Shown: piece after piece, positions 8,701 to 17,437 of the stretch
Position numbering within the stretch: the first letter of the stretch is position 1
Layout: each line of letters starts with the position of its first letter
Assembly (NCBI GenBank): GCA_039923455.1
Contig: JBDTCS010000101.1
Span: forward strand, 1-21,579
DNA from: JBDTCS01 sp039923455
GTDB taxonomy: Bacteria; Bacteroidota; Ignavibacteria; Palsa-1295
DNA: 21,579 nucleotides
Direction: 5' to 3'
Notes under the pieces: generated by a model
Told to the model about the DNA's origin: nothing
The model's input: only the letters and a program-made list of their open reading frames with translations
Database searches by the model: none
Position numbers and translations under genes: made by a program

Positions 8701-8786
8701 CGCTCCTCCTGAGCTCTTGAATTCAAAAATGCATCGATACGCGACGCTTACGCACCGGGCTACAATTATACCGCTCCTCCAGAGCT
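8701..8786 (-). repeat. Hairpin-pair repeat, copy C (86 bp)
   Basis: This copy has the same length and orientation as copy A with six substitutions (about 93% identity): two in the flanking boxes (CTCCTGAG, CTCCAGAG), two in the central stem and two in the spacers. Its central stem has lost one pair on the minus strand (CCCGGTGC against GCGTCGCG), so it looks more decayed than A or B. Confidence 0.85.
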
Positions 8787-8900
8787 GAAAAATTTGGTGA
8801 CGGCGCTAGAAATACGGTGGTGCAGACGATATATTCTGTGATGATTTTGCTTGTCGCAAATGCACGTCGTCTTACCCGCGGAGCGGCGGTGTACTCGGGC

Positions 8901-8977
8901 AGCCCAGGCCGAAGTCCGCCCGGCGGACGGAATCCTGGGTTACGGATCTCCCCTGACCAAGAGCCCTGGAAGGGCGG
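8901..8977 (+). repeat. Second hairpin element, different sequence but similar architecture
   Basis: CCCAGG (8903-8908) pairs with CCTGGG (8934-8939), enclosing an inner perfect stem GTCCGC/GCGGAC (8914-8919, 8923-8928) with loop CCG. About 23 bases later GCCCT-GGA-AGGGC (8963-8975) forms a second short hairpin. The AGCCC...GGGTT outline recalls copies A-C, but the sequence is otherwise unrelated. Only one copy is in the window, so calling it a dispersed repeat is inference. Around it, 8787-8900 and 8978-9122 hold no gene I can support; the only other structure is a 14-base palindrome, CGTGAA-TG-TTCACG, at 9039-9052. Confidence 0.5.
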
Positions 8978-9146
8978 TGTTTGCAGGCTACGATTTTTAT
9001 GAAGCGACGCCTGTGAATTCGATTCTTCCCATCAAAAACGTGAATGTTCACGGCCTTCGCGATGTTCTCAACCAGCCGATGTTTTCTCAGGATCTACGTC
9101 TTGTTGCCAACTGCACCGGTGGGTGTTGAATCAAAATTCGAATATT

Positions 9147-10616
9147 ATGCGTCGTAAATTATTACTCCTGGCTTTTCTATCGCTCGCGAGTTTCGCACTT
9201 CCGCACACACAAGGCCTCCTTGCACAAGGGATGCCGATCGATAGCCTGATGCCGAGGCTCTTCGGGCAATTCCCGAACAAAGCGCAACTGCTCGAACTGC
9301 GCAATGATATTCCAAACTACGATAACCAACGTGTGTGGGGACTCGCGATCGGAGATTTCAGCAACGACGCACTTCCCGATCTTGCGATATCGCTATATGA
9401 TATCAAAGGCGGCAAGAACCAAGTCACCGTTTATTTTTTCCAGAACATCATCGGCGAGCATTTTCAGAAGATGCTCGAACGCATCGTGCCCTATGTCGCG
9501 TCTCCGATCGAGGTGGGTCTTGTCACGGAAGGGTCTGTCGTAACGATCGTGCAAAAATCTGCGGATCAACATTGGTTTCAACAGGGCTACTCGCTCGAAG
9601 ATGGTGATGTCGTCTTGGTCGATCATTTCGAAACGGAGAAAGAAGATATCGCCGGCACAAAGCCGCGATCCATCGGTCACGAAGTCTATCGCAACTACGA
9701 ATCACTCTTGACAAGAGAGACTTATTTTACCGGTAAGACAGATGAGCCGATCTTCAACTCGAAGTATTACACATTCCCGTCCTATCGCCGATTGAAAAAT
9801 GTTTATCCCGGCTATGGTTACGGGATGATCGACACCACGCAATCCTTCATCACGGAAGGACTTGGCTTCCGAAGTAATTCGGCAGATCTCGCGATCGGAC
9901 AAGCGGTCACGAGTTATGACGACGACTATATATATTTCTCGATCAGCGTTCGTGATGATAACATCGTGACCAATATGCCGAAGGACGAGGCGAATGACCG
10001 CGTCTCGCTGTGGTTCGATACACACATGAAGGGTGACCGACACATCCTTAGCAAACAAGGTGGCTTCCCGACGTTCCGGACGCTGATTGATTCGACGATC
10101 TATAACGTCACCTTCATATTGCCATCGGCTCCTGGCAAAGTTACGCGAATGCTTTATTCCAGTGGCGCTCCGCTCAGCCCATCACAAGAAGAAGCAATGA
10201 AGAGCCTCAAAGCGATGTACACACCTGATTCGACCGATGCTTCGCAAACGGGTTACACACTTCGCGTGCGCATTCCCTTCGCATTCTTAGGCTTCGAAAC
10301 AAATCCCGTTCATACCTACGAACGCACCGGTGCTGATCCATTCGTGAATGAAACTGACACAACCGTTGCACCGAAGACAGCAGCGCTGAGCAACCTTGAA
10401 GAGTTGCCCTCTATCGGATTTACGGCAGTCGTATATGATATCGATGATGCCTCACGACCGGAGGAGGTAACGGTGCAAGCGACGAGTAACTTCAAGCCCG
10501 GTGATCCTTCGACGATGGGTACGCTCATCCTCGAACCGAGCACGAAGTTTTACGGAGAAGTTTCGCCGACCTACGAGGCAACCGTAAAACAAGGACTGAC
10601 CGGCGCAGGATTTTAG
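9147..10616 (+). CDS. Exported protein with FG-GAP-like motif and CBM9/DOMON-like domain
   Basis: 489 residues from the ATG at 9147; a GTG at 9123 in the same frame would add eight residues before the signal peptide and is less likely. Residues 1-27 (MRRKLLLLAFLSLASFAL, then a polar end with LLAQ) form a signal peptide. Around 67-85, AIGDFSNDALPDLAISL is an FG-GAP/VCBS-type calcium-binding-like motif. From about 225 to 430 the pattern YDDDYIYFSISVRDDNI, then DRVSLWFDTH, and later RIPFAFLGF matches CBM9-like/DOMON sandwiches, which bind carbohydrates or heme in the periplasm or at the surface. No T9SS sorting domain is seen at the C-terminus (ends GLTGAGF). Its ligand is unknown. The hybrid kinase gene follows 100 bases downstream on the same strand, so a sensory link is possible but unproven. 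Confidence 0.8.
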   Translation: MRRKLLLLAFLSLASFALPHTQGLLAQGMPIDSLMPRLFGQFPNKAQLLELRNDIPNYDNQRVWGLAIGDFSNDALPDLAISLYDIKGGKNQVTVYFFQNIIGEHFQKMLERIVPYVASPIEVGLVTEGSVVTIVQKSADQHWFQQGYSLEDGDVVLVDHFETEKEDIAGTKPRSIGHEVYRNYESLLTRETYFTGKTDEPIFNSKYYTFPSYRRLKNVYPGYGYGMIDTTQSFITEGLGFRSNSADLAIGQAVTSYDDDYIYFSISVRDDNIVTNMPKDEANDRVSLWFDTHMKGDRHILSKQGGFPTFRTLIDSTIYNVTFILPSAPGKVTRMLYSSGAPLSPSQEEAMKSLKAMYTPDSTDASQTGYTLRVRIPFAFLGFETNPVHTYERTGADPFVNETDTTVAPKTAALSNLEELPSIGFTAVVYDIDDASRPEEVTVQATSNFKPGDPSTMGTLILEPSTKFYGEVSPTYEATVKQGLTGAGF

Positions 10617-10716
10617 TCTACGCTTTCCGATACATTCGTCGACGCACCAGTTCAGATTGATCACCGTTTCCTCCGCGGTTTTATCAACTTCGCAGGAATG
10701 ACTTCGATGTAGCCCT

Positions 10717-13668
10717 ATGCCCATTGATCCGAAGAAAAAATTGATGTCAGGCGTTATCCTGGCTACTATTATTTCAATCGCGCTTGCCTTCGTCGCATTC
10801 GAAACGACACACTCGTTTCTTGATGCTACCTTTTGGGTCGAACACACGCATGAGGTTATCTCTGAGGCAGAGTCTATGCGAGCTTCCCTCAACGCCGCGG
10901 CACTTTTCGCAGGAACCCACCAAGTAACCACGCTCCCAGCCTACGACTCCCTCTATTGTGTTCGACGAGATACTGCGCTCGCACAACTCGCGAGACTCGG
11001 AATACTAACCAGCGACAATCCAAGCCAAGAGGCACTGCTCTTCCAATTGCGGCCACTCATCCTCGACTTCATTGCCAAAATGAATCTGGCGGTTCAGGAT
11101 GTTATCCCGGGATCCTCGGAGCGGAAGCTACTCTTGAAGGAGATCGCCTTACCCGACTCGTTACGTCCGGTGCTACTCACATTCATCAATGCCGAACGTG
11201 GATTACTGATCTCGCGTCGCGATAAGTACAGAGCAGATGAGAATAGTACGGAGATACTGTTCGCAATTCTCGTCGGAATAAATATGGCCCTCATATTCGG
11301 AATATTTTATGTAGGGAGTCGTTACGTGCAGGCGCTCGAACAATCGAAACAGGCGCTCGTGGAAACCGGCGAACGATTTCGTCGCTTCACAGAATCAGCA
11401 TTTGAAGGACTTGTCCTCGCAGAGAACGGTAAGCTCTTGGATGTCAATCGTTCGCTTGCCGATATGCTCGGCTACGGGATCGACGAATTGATCGGAATGC
11501 GTGGAGTCGAAATAAGTACCTCCGCTCTCGAAATGGAAACATTTTTTAAAACCGGCGAGAAGACATTTTTTGGTGCGGAATTTATTCGAAAAGATAAGAC
11601 GCTATTCCTCTCGGAAGTCCGTCGTGGAACAGTAGCGTATGAGGGACGTCTGGTTAATGTATATGCGGTCCGAGATGTAACAGAGCAGATTCGAATTGCT
11701 AACGAATTAAACGAAGCAAAAGAACTTGCTGAACAATCTGCGCAAGCCAAATCCGAGTTTCTTGCGAGCATGAGCCACGAACTTCGCACCCCGATGAATG
11801 GGATTATCGGTATGACCGGTCTCTTGCTGGATACACCACTCACCGGTGAGCAAAGGGATTTTGTCGAGACTACACAGGCTTGCGCTGACGCACTTCTCAC
11901 GGTCGTTAATGATATTCTCGATTTCTCAAAGATTGAAGCGGGCAAATTGCAGTTCGATCAAAAGGATTTCAGCCTGCGAGCATTAGTTGAGACTACGCTC
12001 GATATCGTTGCAGAGCGCGCTTCATCCAAAAATATCGAGTTGCTCGCGACGATCGATGAAGACGTGAATCCCCTGCTTCGTGGGGACGATGGTCGTTTGC
12101 GCCAAGTGCTGCTGAATCTTATTGGCAATGCTATCAAGTTTACTCACGAGGGTGAAGTGACACTGACCGTTTCGAAGATGGAGGAGACGGGGCACGATGT
12201 TTTGCTTCGTTTTGCGGTCACAGATACCGGGATTGGTATACTTCCTGCGGTTGTAACAAAATTATTTGCCCCGTTCTTTCAAGCCGATAGTACAACTACG
12301 CGAACCTATGGTGGCACCGGACTCGGGCTCGCGATCTCGAAGCATCTAACGGAAATGATGGGTGGGACTATTGGTGTTGAAAGCACGATCGACGTCGGCT
12401 CGCAATTCTGGTTCACTGCCCGATTGAACAAACAACCTGGTGCCGGAGAAGCACTGCCGGTTCGCACGGATCTCGAGGGCATTCGAGTCCTCATCGTCGA
12501 CGACAATGCAACGAATCGAAAACTCCTGCATCATCAATTGCTCAGTTGGAAGATGCGTGACGAGAGTGTCAACGGTGGTGAGCAAGCCCTCGAAGCGTTG
12601 CGCGAGGCCGCACTTGCAGCCAAGCCCTTTCAGCTTGCGGTGCTCGATATGCAAATGCCGGAGATGGATGGGCTGATGCTCGCGAAGGCGATCAAGTCAG
12701 ATCCGCTTATTCGCAATGTGCAACTGGTGCTGATGACATCACTAAGTCGTCGAGGTGATGATGCGTCCTATTATCGATTGGGTATCGAGGCCTATCTCAC
12801 CAAACCGGTGAAGCAATCGCAACTCTTCGATGCGCTTGCTACCGTCATGTCCAAACGTGATCACGATATGCCGGAGACACATCAGCCGAGTACAGCACCG
12901 GTAAAATATCAGGATCAGATTATTCTGATCGCAGAGGATAATACGGTAAATGGAATGGTCGCTCAACGACAACTTGCAAAGCTCGGCTTTACCACAGATA
13001 TTGTGACGAACGGATTGGAAGTGTTAGATGCGATAGCTAAAAAATCCTACGCACTCATCTTAATGGATTGGCACATGCCCGTGATGGATGGGTTCGAAGC
13101 TACTGCCGCAATACGAAGACGTGAATCGCCGGGCAAGAGAATTCCTATCGTCGCGATGACAGCGAACGCAATGTCAGGCGATCGGGATAGATGCCTTGCG
13201 GCTGGTATGGACGACTACATCAGCAAACCCGTTCGCCCGCAAGAACTCAGTGAGATATTAAATAGATGGATCGCCGTTGCAGTCAAACCGGACGTGATGG
13301 GTTTGAGTAGCGTTATTCCACCGTCACTTGATCCGCGGATTATAAAAGATCTTCTGGAGTTGCAGACACCTGAAGAGCCGTTCTTCCTTCGTGATCTTGT
13401 TTCAGATTTTCTGATCGCTGTTCCGGCTCGACTTGAAACGCTCGAAGCTGCTTGTATCAAGAACGATCTCAAAAGTGCGATGCAGATCACACATGCGATT
13501 CGGGGTAGTTATGCGAGTCTCGGCGCACGAGATATGGGTGCGATGCTAAACACGTTTGAAAATCAATTGCGAGAAGGATCACTCGAAGGCTGGCGCGAGC
13601 GATTAGATGAAATCAAACGGAACGCGACTTCTACCGAAACCGCACTCCGATCACTAATCACAACCTGA
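10717..13668 (+). CDS. Hybrid sensor histidine kinase with two receivers and Hpt domain
   Basis: 983 residues. TM1 at about 8-28 and TM2 at about 178-203 bracket a helical CHASE3-like sensor. A PAS domain lies at about 217-325 and HisKA has MSHELRTPMNG, phospho-acceptor H354. HATPase_c (about 455-575) has NLIGNAIKF, DTGIG and GGTGLGL. Receiver 1 (589-707) has VLIVDDN and VLDMQMPEMDG (D644). Receiver 2 (735-852) has LIAEDN and LMDWHMPVMDG (D784). The C-terminal Hpt carries HAIRGSYASLGA with H926. All phosphorelay residues are intact, so a His-Asp-His relay can be carried out in one inner-membrane protein, passing phosphate from the Hpt to a separate response regulator that is not in this window. 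The signal is unknown. The start ATG has no obvious ribosome binding site. Confidence 0.93.
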   Translation: MPIDPKKKLMSGVILATIISIALAFVAFETTHSFLDATFWVEHTHEVISEAESMRASLNAAALFAGTHQVTTLPAYDSLYCVRRDTALAQLARLGILTSDNPSQEALLFQLRPLILDFIAKMNLAVQDVIPGSSERKLLLKEIALPDSLRPVLLTFINAERGLLISRRDKYRADENSTEILFAILVGINMALIFGIFYVGSRYVQALEQSKQALVETGERFRRFTESAFEGLVLAENGKLLDVNRSLADMLGYGIDELIGMRGVEISTSALEMETFFKTGEKTFFGAEFIRKDKTLFLSEVRRGTVAYEGRLVNVYAVRDVTEQIRIANELNEAKELAEQSAQAKSEFLASMSHELRTPMNGIIGMTGLLLDTPLTGEQRDFVETTQACADALLTVVNDILDFSKIEAGKLQFDQKDFSLRALVETTLDIVAERASSKNIELLATIDEDVNPLLRGDDGRLRQVLLNLIGNAIKFTHEGEVTLTVSKMEETGHDVLLRFAVTDTGIGILPAVVTKLFAPFFQADSTTTRTYGGTGLGLAISKHLTEMMGGTIGVESTIDVGSQFWFTARLNKQPGAGEALPVRTDLEGIRVLIVDDNATNRKLLHHQLLSWKMRDESVNGGEQALEALREAALAAKPFQLAVLDMQMPEMDGLMLAKAIKSDPLIRNVQLVLMTSLSRRGDDASYYRLGIEAYLTKPVKQSQLFDALATVMSKRDHDMPETHQPSTAPVKYQDQIILIAEDNTVNGMVAQRQLAKLGFTTDIVTNGLEVLDAIAKKSYALILMDWHMPVMDGFEATAAIRRRESPGKRIPIVAMTANAMSGDRDRCLAAGMDDYISKPVRPQELSEILNRWIAVAVKPDVMGLSSVIPPSLDPRIIKDLLELQTPEEPFFLRDLVSDFLIAVPARLETLEAACIKNDLKSAMQITHAIRGSYASLGARDMGAMLNTFENQLREGSLEGWRERLDEIKRNATSTETALRSLITT

Positions 13669-13773
13669 TCTGTCTTGGTCTCTGGCTTTCTAGGATTTTT
13701 GCTACCGACAAAATCGTTAAGGAAGGAGTATCGTTGGTTGATTTCCTAAAACCATAAAATCTTTTGTTGGCAC

Positions 13774-14301
13774 ATGACCACACAACACGCAACTGCGGCC
13801 AGTGAATACCTTGAAGTTATTCGAGAGCAATTCATCGGGCAGAAACAACTTGCAGATAAAGCGCTTGCACAGATCGAAGGAGCGGATTATCATGTTGCGA
13901 TCGATCCGGAATCCAATAGCATTGCTACTATCATTAAACATATCGCAGGCAATGCGATCTCTCGATGGACCGATTTCCTGACGAGCGATGGTGAGAAACC
14001 CGACCGGCATCGTGATTCGGAATTCGAAGATAATTTTACTTCGAAGGAAGAGATTCTCGCGTACTGGGAGCGAGGATGGGATTGTGTTTTTCTTGCAGTG
14101 AATGCGCTGACGGAGGATGACTTGCTCAAGACGATCTATATTCGCGCAGAGCCTCACACCGTTATTAAAGCGATCAATCGACAGATATCCCATTATGGAT
14201 ATCATGTTGGGCAGATCGTTTTTCTGGCCAAGCATTTTAGATCGGATAGCTGGAAAACGCTCTCGATCGCGAGAAATAAATCAAACGATTTTAAGCCGTA
14301 G
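13774..14301 (+). CDS. DinB-superfamily protein, DUF1572
   Basis: 175 residues, predicted helical bundle, cytoplasmic (no signal peptide). IIKHIAGN with its His and QISHYGYHVGQIVFLAK with two His residues supply the three-histidine metal site of the DinB/YfiT-like superfamily; the order and the HYGYHVGQI signature fit DUF1572. Members have been linked to thiol transfer or stress responses, but this family has no established reaction. Length is normal. It is a single gene, 105 bases after the hybrid kinase, and ends before a bidirectional terminator. Confidence 0.82.
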   Translation: MTTQHATAASEYLEVIREQFIGQKQLADKALAQIEGADYHVAIDPESNSIATIIKHIAGNAISRWTDFLTSDGEKPDRHRDSEFEDNFTSKEEILAYWERGWDCVFLAVNALTEDDLLKTIYIRAEPHTVIKAINRQISHYGYHVGQIVFLAKHFRSDSWKTLSIARNKSNDFKP

Positions 14302-14319
14302 AAAAACTAAAACAACAAA

Positions 14320-14347
14320 AAAGCGCGGGACTTTCGTCCTGCGCTTT
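14320..14347. terminator. Bidirectional intrinsic terminator between DUF1572 gene and tRNA-Leu
   Basis: AAAGCGCGGGAC (14320-14331) pairs with GTCCTGCGCTTT (14336-14347) over 12 positions with one G.U, loop TTTC. On the minus strand it is followed by TTTTGTTGTT, a good terminator tail for the tRNA; on the plus strand it is followed by GCCTTTCT, a weaker one for the DUF1572 gene. Confidence 0.85.
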
Positions 14348-14356
14348 GCCTTTCTG

Positions 14357-14438
14357 TGCGGGAGGGGGGACTCGAACCCCCACACCTCTCGGCGCTACCA
14401 CCTCAAAGTAGTGCGTCTACCAATTTCGCCACTCCCGC
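14357..14438 (-). tRNA. tRNA-Leu (anticodon GAG)
   Basis: An 82-base class II tRNA on the minus strand. The acceptor stem GCGGGAG pairs with CTCCCGC, discriminator A. The D-arm contains GGTAGAC. The anticodon stem CTACT/GGTAG holds the loop TTGAGGT, giving anticodon GAG (reads CUC/CUU). A long variable arm CGCC-GAGA-GGTG follows, and the T-arm is GGGGG-TTCGAGT-CCCCC. CCA is not encoded (the next bases are CAG). It lies 175 bases downstream of glyS on the same strand; that gap (14439-14613) shows no gene. Confidence 0.97.
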
Positions 14439-14613
14439 TCCTTTTTTCCCAGGGATATTCTCCCCAAGTGCGCCTCTTTCGATTCGCGTCGTGAAAACTG
14501 GTAGTCAGGGTACCAAGTTCCCCCGAAAGCGAATCAAGCACATTCAGCCGGCAGCCATCACTCATCCTGGGACCTTTCTCGAACTCGTCTATGCACACCC
14601 AACCGAAAATCCC

Positions 14614-16083
14614 TTATAAGTTTTCCGGCGTTAGGCGTTCATTCAGATAGCTCTTGACCCCCTCGATCGGCAAACGGATTTGCTGCATGCTATCACGCTC
14701 ACGAAGTGTGACGGTTTGGTCTTGCAGCGTGTCGGAGTCGATGGTGATGCAGAACGGCGTGCCGATCTCATCTTGCCTGCGATAGCGTCTGCCGACTGCA
14801 CCGGAATCATCATAAAATGTTTTCATGTCCCGACGCAGATCGCGCTCCAGTTTATCGGCGATCTCAGGCATGCCGTCTTTATTTACCAGCGGCAGCACAG
14901 CAGCCTTTACCGGCGCAAGGAATGGATGCAACCGAAGCACCGTCCGCACTTCCCCATTCACTTCCTCTTCGGCAAAAGCATTCGTCAGAAATGCCATGAA
15001 GCCACGCGAACCACCGGCAGATGTTTCGATCACAAACGGCACCTCTTTCTTCTTCGTCTCCTCATCATGCACCGAAAGTGACTTACCGGAGAATTGTTCA
15101 TGACGAGATAGATCGAAATTGGTACGATTGTGAATACCCTCGATCTCTCCGAAGCCAAACGGAAACTCGAATTCTATGTCGACCGCGGCTTTCGCATAGT
15201 GCGCAAGTTTTTCGTGCGGCTTGAACCGAAGCTTTTCCGGTGACATGCCATACGCGATCCACCAATTACGACGCGTCTCTCGCCACTCTTCATAAAATTT
15301 TTCGTCCGTGCCTTCTTTCACGAAGTACTGCATCTCCATCTGTTCGAATTCACGCGTGCGAAAGAGAAAATTCTTCGTGTTGATCTCGTTTCGGAATGCC
15401 TTACCGATCTGGCAAATTCCGAATGGCAACTTCTGCCGTGAAGATTGCATCACGTTGAGTACATTCACGAAAATACCTTGCGCAGTCTCGGGGCGCAAAT
15501 AAATCGCGTTCGTTGTATCTTTGACCGGCCCGAGATATGTCTCGAACATGAGATTGAAATTACGCGGTGGCGTGAGGGATTTCAGTCTACCGCAATTCGG
15601 ACAAATGATCAGCTCTTGCTCGACGAGTTCATTAAAGAGTCCTTCGCTTGCTTCGATGCGAGAGAGAATTGCCTCGGCAAGCAACTCCTTCTCGACGTTC
15701 GCATGCATGATATCGAGTGTTTTTGCGATAGCCTTCAGCTTTTTTTCCGACATCTCACCGATCAAATGATCGACACGATAGCGCGATTTGCACTCGCGGC
15801 AATCGACCATCGGATCAGAAAAATTCTGAATGTGACCGGAAGCTTCCCAGACTTTCGGATGCATCAAGATCGCGGCATCGAGCCCTTCGATATCGCGGCG
15901 ATAGGTCATGGATTTCCACCACGCATCCTTGACGTTCTTCAGCATCTCGACGCCGAGCGGGCCGTAATCCCAGCAGCCATTGAGGCCACCATAAATCTCG
16001 GACGACTGAAACACAAATCCCCGCCGTTTGGAGAGGGATACGATCTTTTCAAGTTGCTGCTGAGCTGTTACCGGTGCTGCCAC
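14614..16083 (-). CDS. glyS: Glycyl-tRNA synthetase, alpha2 (class II) type
   Basis: 489 residues. N-terminal LSKRRGFVFQSSEIYGGLNGCWDYGPLG is the signature of the homodimeric GlyRS, not the alpha2beta2 form. Zinc-binding cysteines are C95-x2-C98 (DCRECKSR) and C161-x2-C164 (CPNC). Motif 2 is FRNEI...FRTREFEQMEMQYFV; motif 3 is ETSAGGSRGFMAFL. The C-terminal anticodon-binding domain starts near LHPFLAPVKAAVLPL and ends with the GTPFCITID...TLRERDS region. The start is GTG at 16083; there is no in-frame ATG nearby and no clear ribosome binding site. It charges tRNA-Gly in the cytoplasm. Alpha2 GlyRS is usual in Bacteroidota. Confidence 0.96.
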   Translation of the reverse strand: MAAPVTAQQQLEKIVSLSKRRGFVFQSSEIYGGLNGCWDYGPLGVEMLKNVKDAWWKSMTYRRDIEGLDAAILMHPKVWEASGHIQNFSDPMVDCRECKSRYRVDHLIGEMSEKKLKAIAKTLDIMHANVEKELLAEAILSRIEASEGLFNELVEQELIICPNCGRLKSLTPPRNFNLMFETYLGPVKDTTNAIYLRPETAQGIFVNVLNVMQSSRQKLPFGICQIGKAFRNEINTKNFLFRTREFEQMEMQYFVKEGTDEKFYEEWRETRRNWWIAYGMSPEKLRFKPHEKLAHYAKAAVDIEFEFPFGFGEIEGIHNRTNFDLSRHEQFSGKSLSVHDEETKKKEVPFVIETSAGGSRGFMAFLTNAFAEEEVNGEVRTVLRLHPFLAPVKAAVLPLVNKDGMPEIADKLERDLRRDMKTFYDDSGAVGRRYRRQDEIGTPFCITIDSDTLQDQTVTLRERDSMQQIRLPIEGVKSYLNERLTPENL

Positions 16084-16127
16084 GCTATCTTAGAATAAAT
16101 ATGCTTAAAAAATTTATCGAATTACTG

Positions 16128-16160
16128 CAAAAATACGGCTTTAGTTAGTCGGCTTCCAAG
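16128..16160 (-). promoter_or_regulatory. Candidate Bacteroidota-type promoter for glyS
   Basis: The minus strand reads CTTG (16157-16160), 21 bases, TATTTTTG (16128-16135). TATTTTTG is an exact match to the TAnnTTTG -7 box described for Bacteroidota, and CTTG matches three of four bases of the TTTG -33 box. The start codon is about 45 bases downstream. Confidence 0.4.
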
Positions 16161-16200
16161 AATGAACAAATACGAATTTCGGCTTACATTGTCTTATTGC

Positions 16201-17385
16201 CTACCGAAATTTTCTCAACTCCCGCTTCCAATAGCCATCGAGCTCCTCTTTTTTCACTCCGAGCACTTGCTCCAATCGGGCAAAGAGATCGGCGTTGCTC
16301 TCACCGTTTGCCAACAACAGTTTCACTGCGGCCGGACCACCTTTCTCGTTCGCAAGATGACAAAACAGCGCGCCCGTAGCATAGAACAAACCTGTACTCC
16401 CATTGCGAAAACGTATCTCGAGAAGATCTTTGAACGAAAGATTTGGCAGCGAATCAAGATCTGCGTTTGCTTCGCGCAGACATTCGCGAAACGTCTGCTT
16501 ATGGCTACCACCGAGGTAGGTCGCGATGCCTTCGCTCAGCATGATGTGACAATGATCGAATTGCCGAAATAGCACATGTGTTAATTCATGTGGATACCAC
16601 TCCGAGCCATTGCCGCTAAACACTTGCGCATTCCGTTGATCGGCAAATCCCTCCGCACCACCCAATCCACAATCGACACCAATCATATCAAAGCACTCGT
16701 CCTGATTATTGCCAACGAAGAATTCGATGTGCTCAGGAAGTATGAGTGCAAACAGTTTCGCCACAGAATCTGCAAACTGCGAAGTTCGCTTTGCTAATAT
16801 TTCGTTAAACAGATGAGCCGGTGATTCGATAAACGTAAATCTTCCGAGCGTTTTGCGAATGTAATTGCGAGTCACGAATGGCATCGCATTGAAGAGCTTC
16901 CACGCACCCTTCTCCTGCCCCGCGAAGACTCGCATCATTCCCCAAATATTTTGCTGCCTATCTGTGCGGTCGAATTCACCTGGCGATATGAAGACCGTTC
17001 GCAGTTCGTAGAACTCCCCGTTCTTTTCGACACTAAGCAATTCCGGCTTCCACTCGCGGACCTCTCCCGTCGAGTACCGATACATCCACTTCCCCGCCAG
17101 ATCAAAGTTCGGGTAGTGCGACTTCTCCGAAGCTGACCAGTACGGATTATCATAGACGGAATCGGGTCGAGCGTTGAGATACGCCTTCCATAAATGGTAT
17201 ACTGCCCGAACATTTGGATCGGTTGTGTCCACACGAATACTTATCGGCACTTCGATCTGAACTTGCTGTGCGTAGCCTCGGAGAGAGAGAGCGGTTGCAA
17301 GCAGCAACGCCACAAGTGCAAGTTGCCGACTCCACGCAATAAAAATTCTTTGCCCTATCAGAATTCTACGACTCCCTTTTTTCAT
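16201..17385 (-). CDS. Secreted HExxH metallopeptidase-like protein (gluzincin / peptidase MA-like)
   Basis: 394 residues. A long basic n-region (MKKGSRRILIGQRIFIAWSR) precedes a hydrophobic stretch and a probable signal peptidase site after GYA (before QQVQ). The central YPHELTHVL gives H266-E267-x2-H270, and LSEGIATYLGG supplies a third zinc ligand, E285, 15 residues on. This is the gluzincin arrangement seen in peptidase MA-like and M1-related families. GALFCHLANEKGG near the C-terminus resembles the helix following the active site in such proteins. About 170 residues ahead of the catalytic region match nothing I recognise and may be an NTF2-like or binding domain. Substrate unknown. It is divergent from the Kelch gene. 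Confidence 0.78.
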   Translation of the reverse strand: MKKGSRRILIGQRIFIAWSRQLALVALLLATALSLRGYAQQVQIEVPISIRVDTTDPNVRAVYHLWKAYLNARPDSVYDNPYWSASEKSHYPNFDLAGKWMYRYSTGEVREWKPELLSVEKNGEFYELRTVFISPGEFDRTDRQQNIWGMMRVFAGQEKGAWKLFNAMPFVTRNYIRKTLGRFTFIESPAHLFNEILAKRTSQFADSVAKLFALILPEHIEFFVGNNQDECFDMIGVDCGLGGAEGFADQRNAQVFSGNGSEWYPHELTHVLFRQFDHCHIMLSEGIATYLGGSHKQTFRECLREANADLDSLPNLSFKDLLEIRFRNGSTGLFYATGALFCHLANEKGGPAAVKLLLANGESNADLFARLEQVLGVKKEELDGYWKRELRKFR

Positions 17386-17437
17386 CAGCCAAGAACTGGT
17401 TCAATTTCTAATAATTCTGAGACTCACGCGTCATTCA

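Noticed and set aside
8402..8786. Repeat cluster as a CRISPR array
   Set aside because: Copies are in both orientations, the interval between boxes is itself conserved, spacers are not unique sequences of equal length, and there are no cas genes.
8851..9129. A 92-codon plus-strand frame through the second hairpin element
   Set aside because: It starts at TTG, is partly made of the GC-rich hairpin sequence, shows no family motif, and ends just before the better supported exported protein; chance frame is more likely.
13719..13757. Good Shine-Dalgarno sequence AAGGAAGGAG before a TTG seven-codon frame upstream of the DUF1572 gene
   Set aside because: The frame is only seven codons and out of register with the downstream ATG; no attenuator-like hairpin pair or informative residues.
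14356..14619. Plus-strand frames across the tRNA-Leu region
   Set aside because: They are translations of the antisense of a fully folded tRNA and its spacer.
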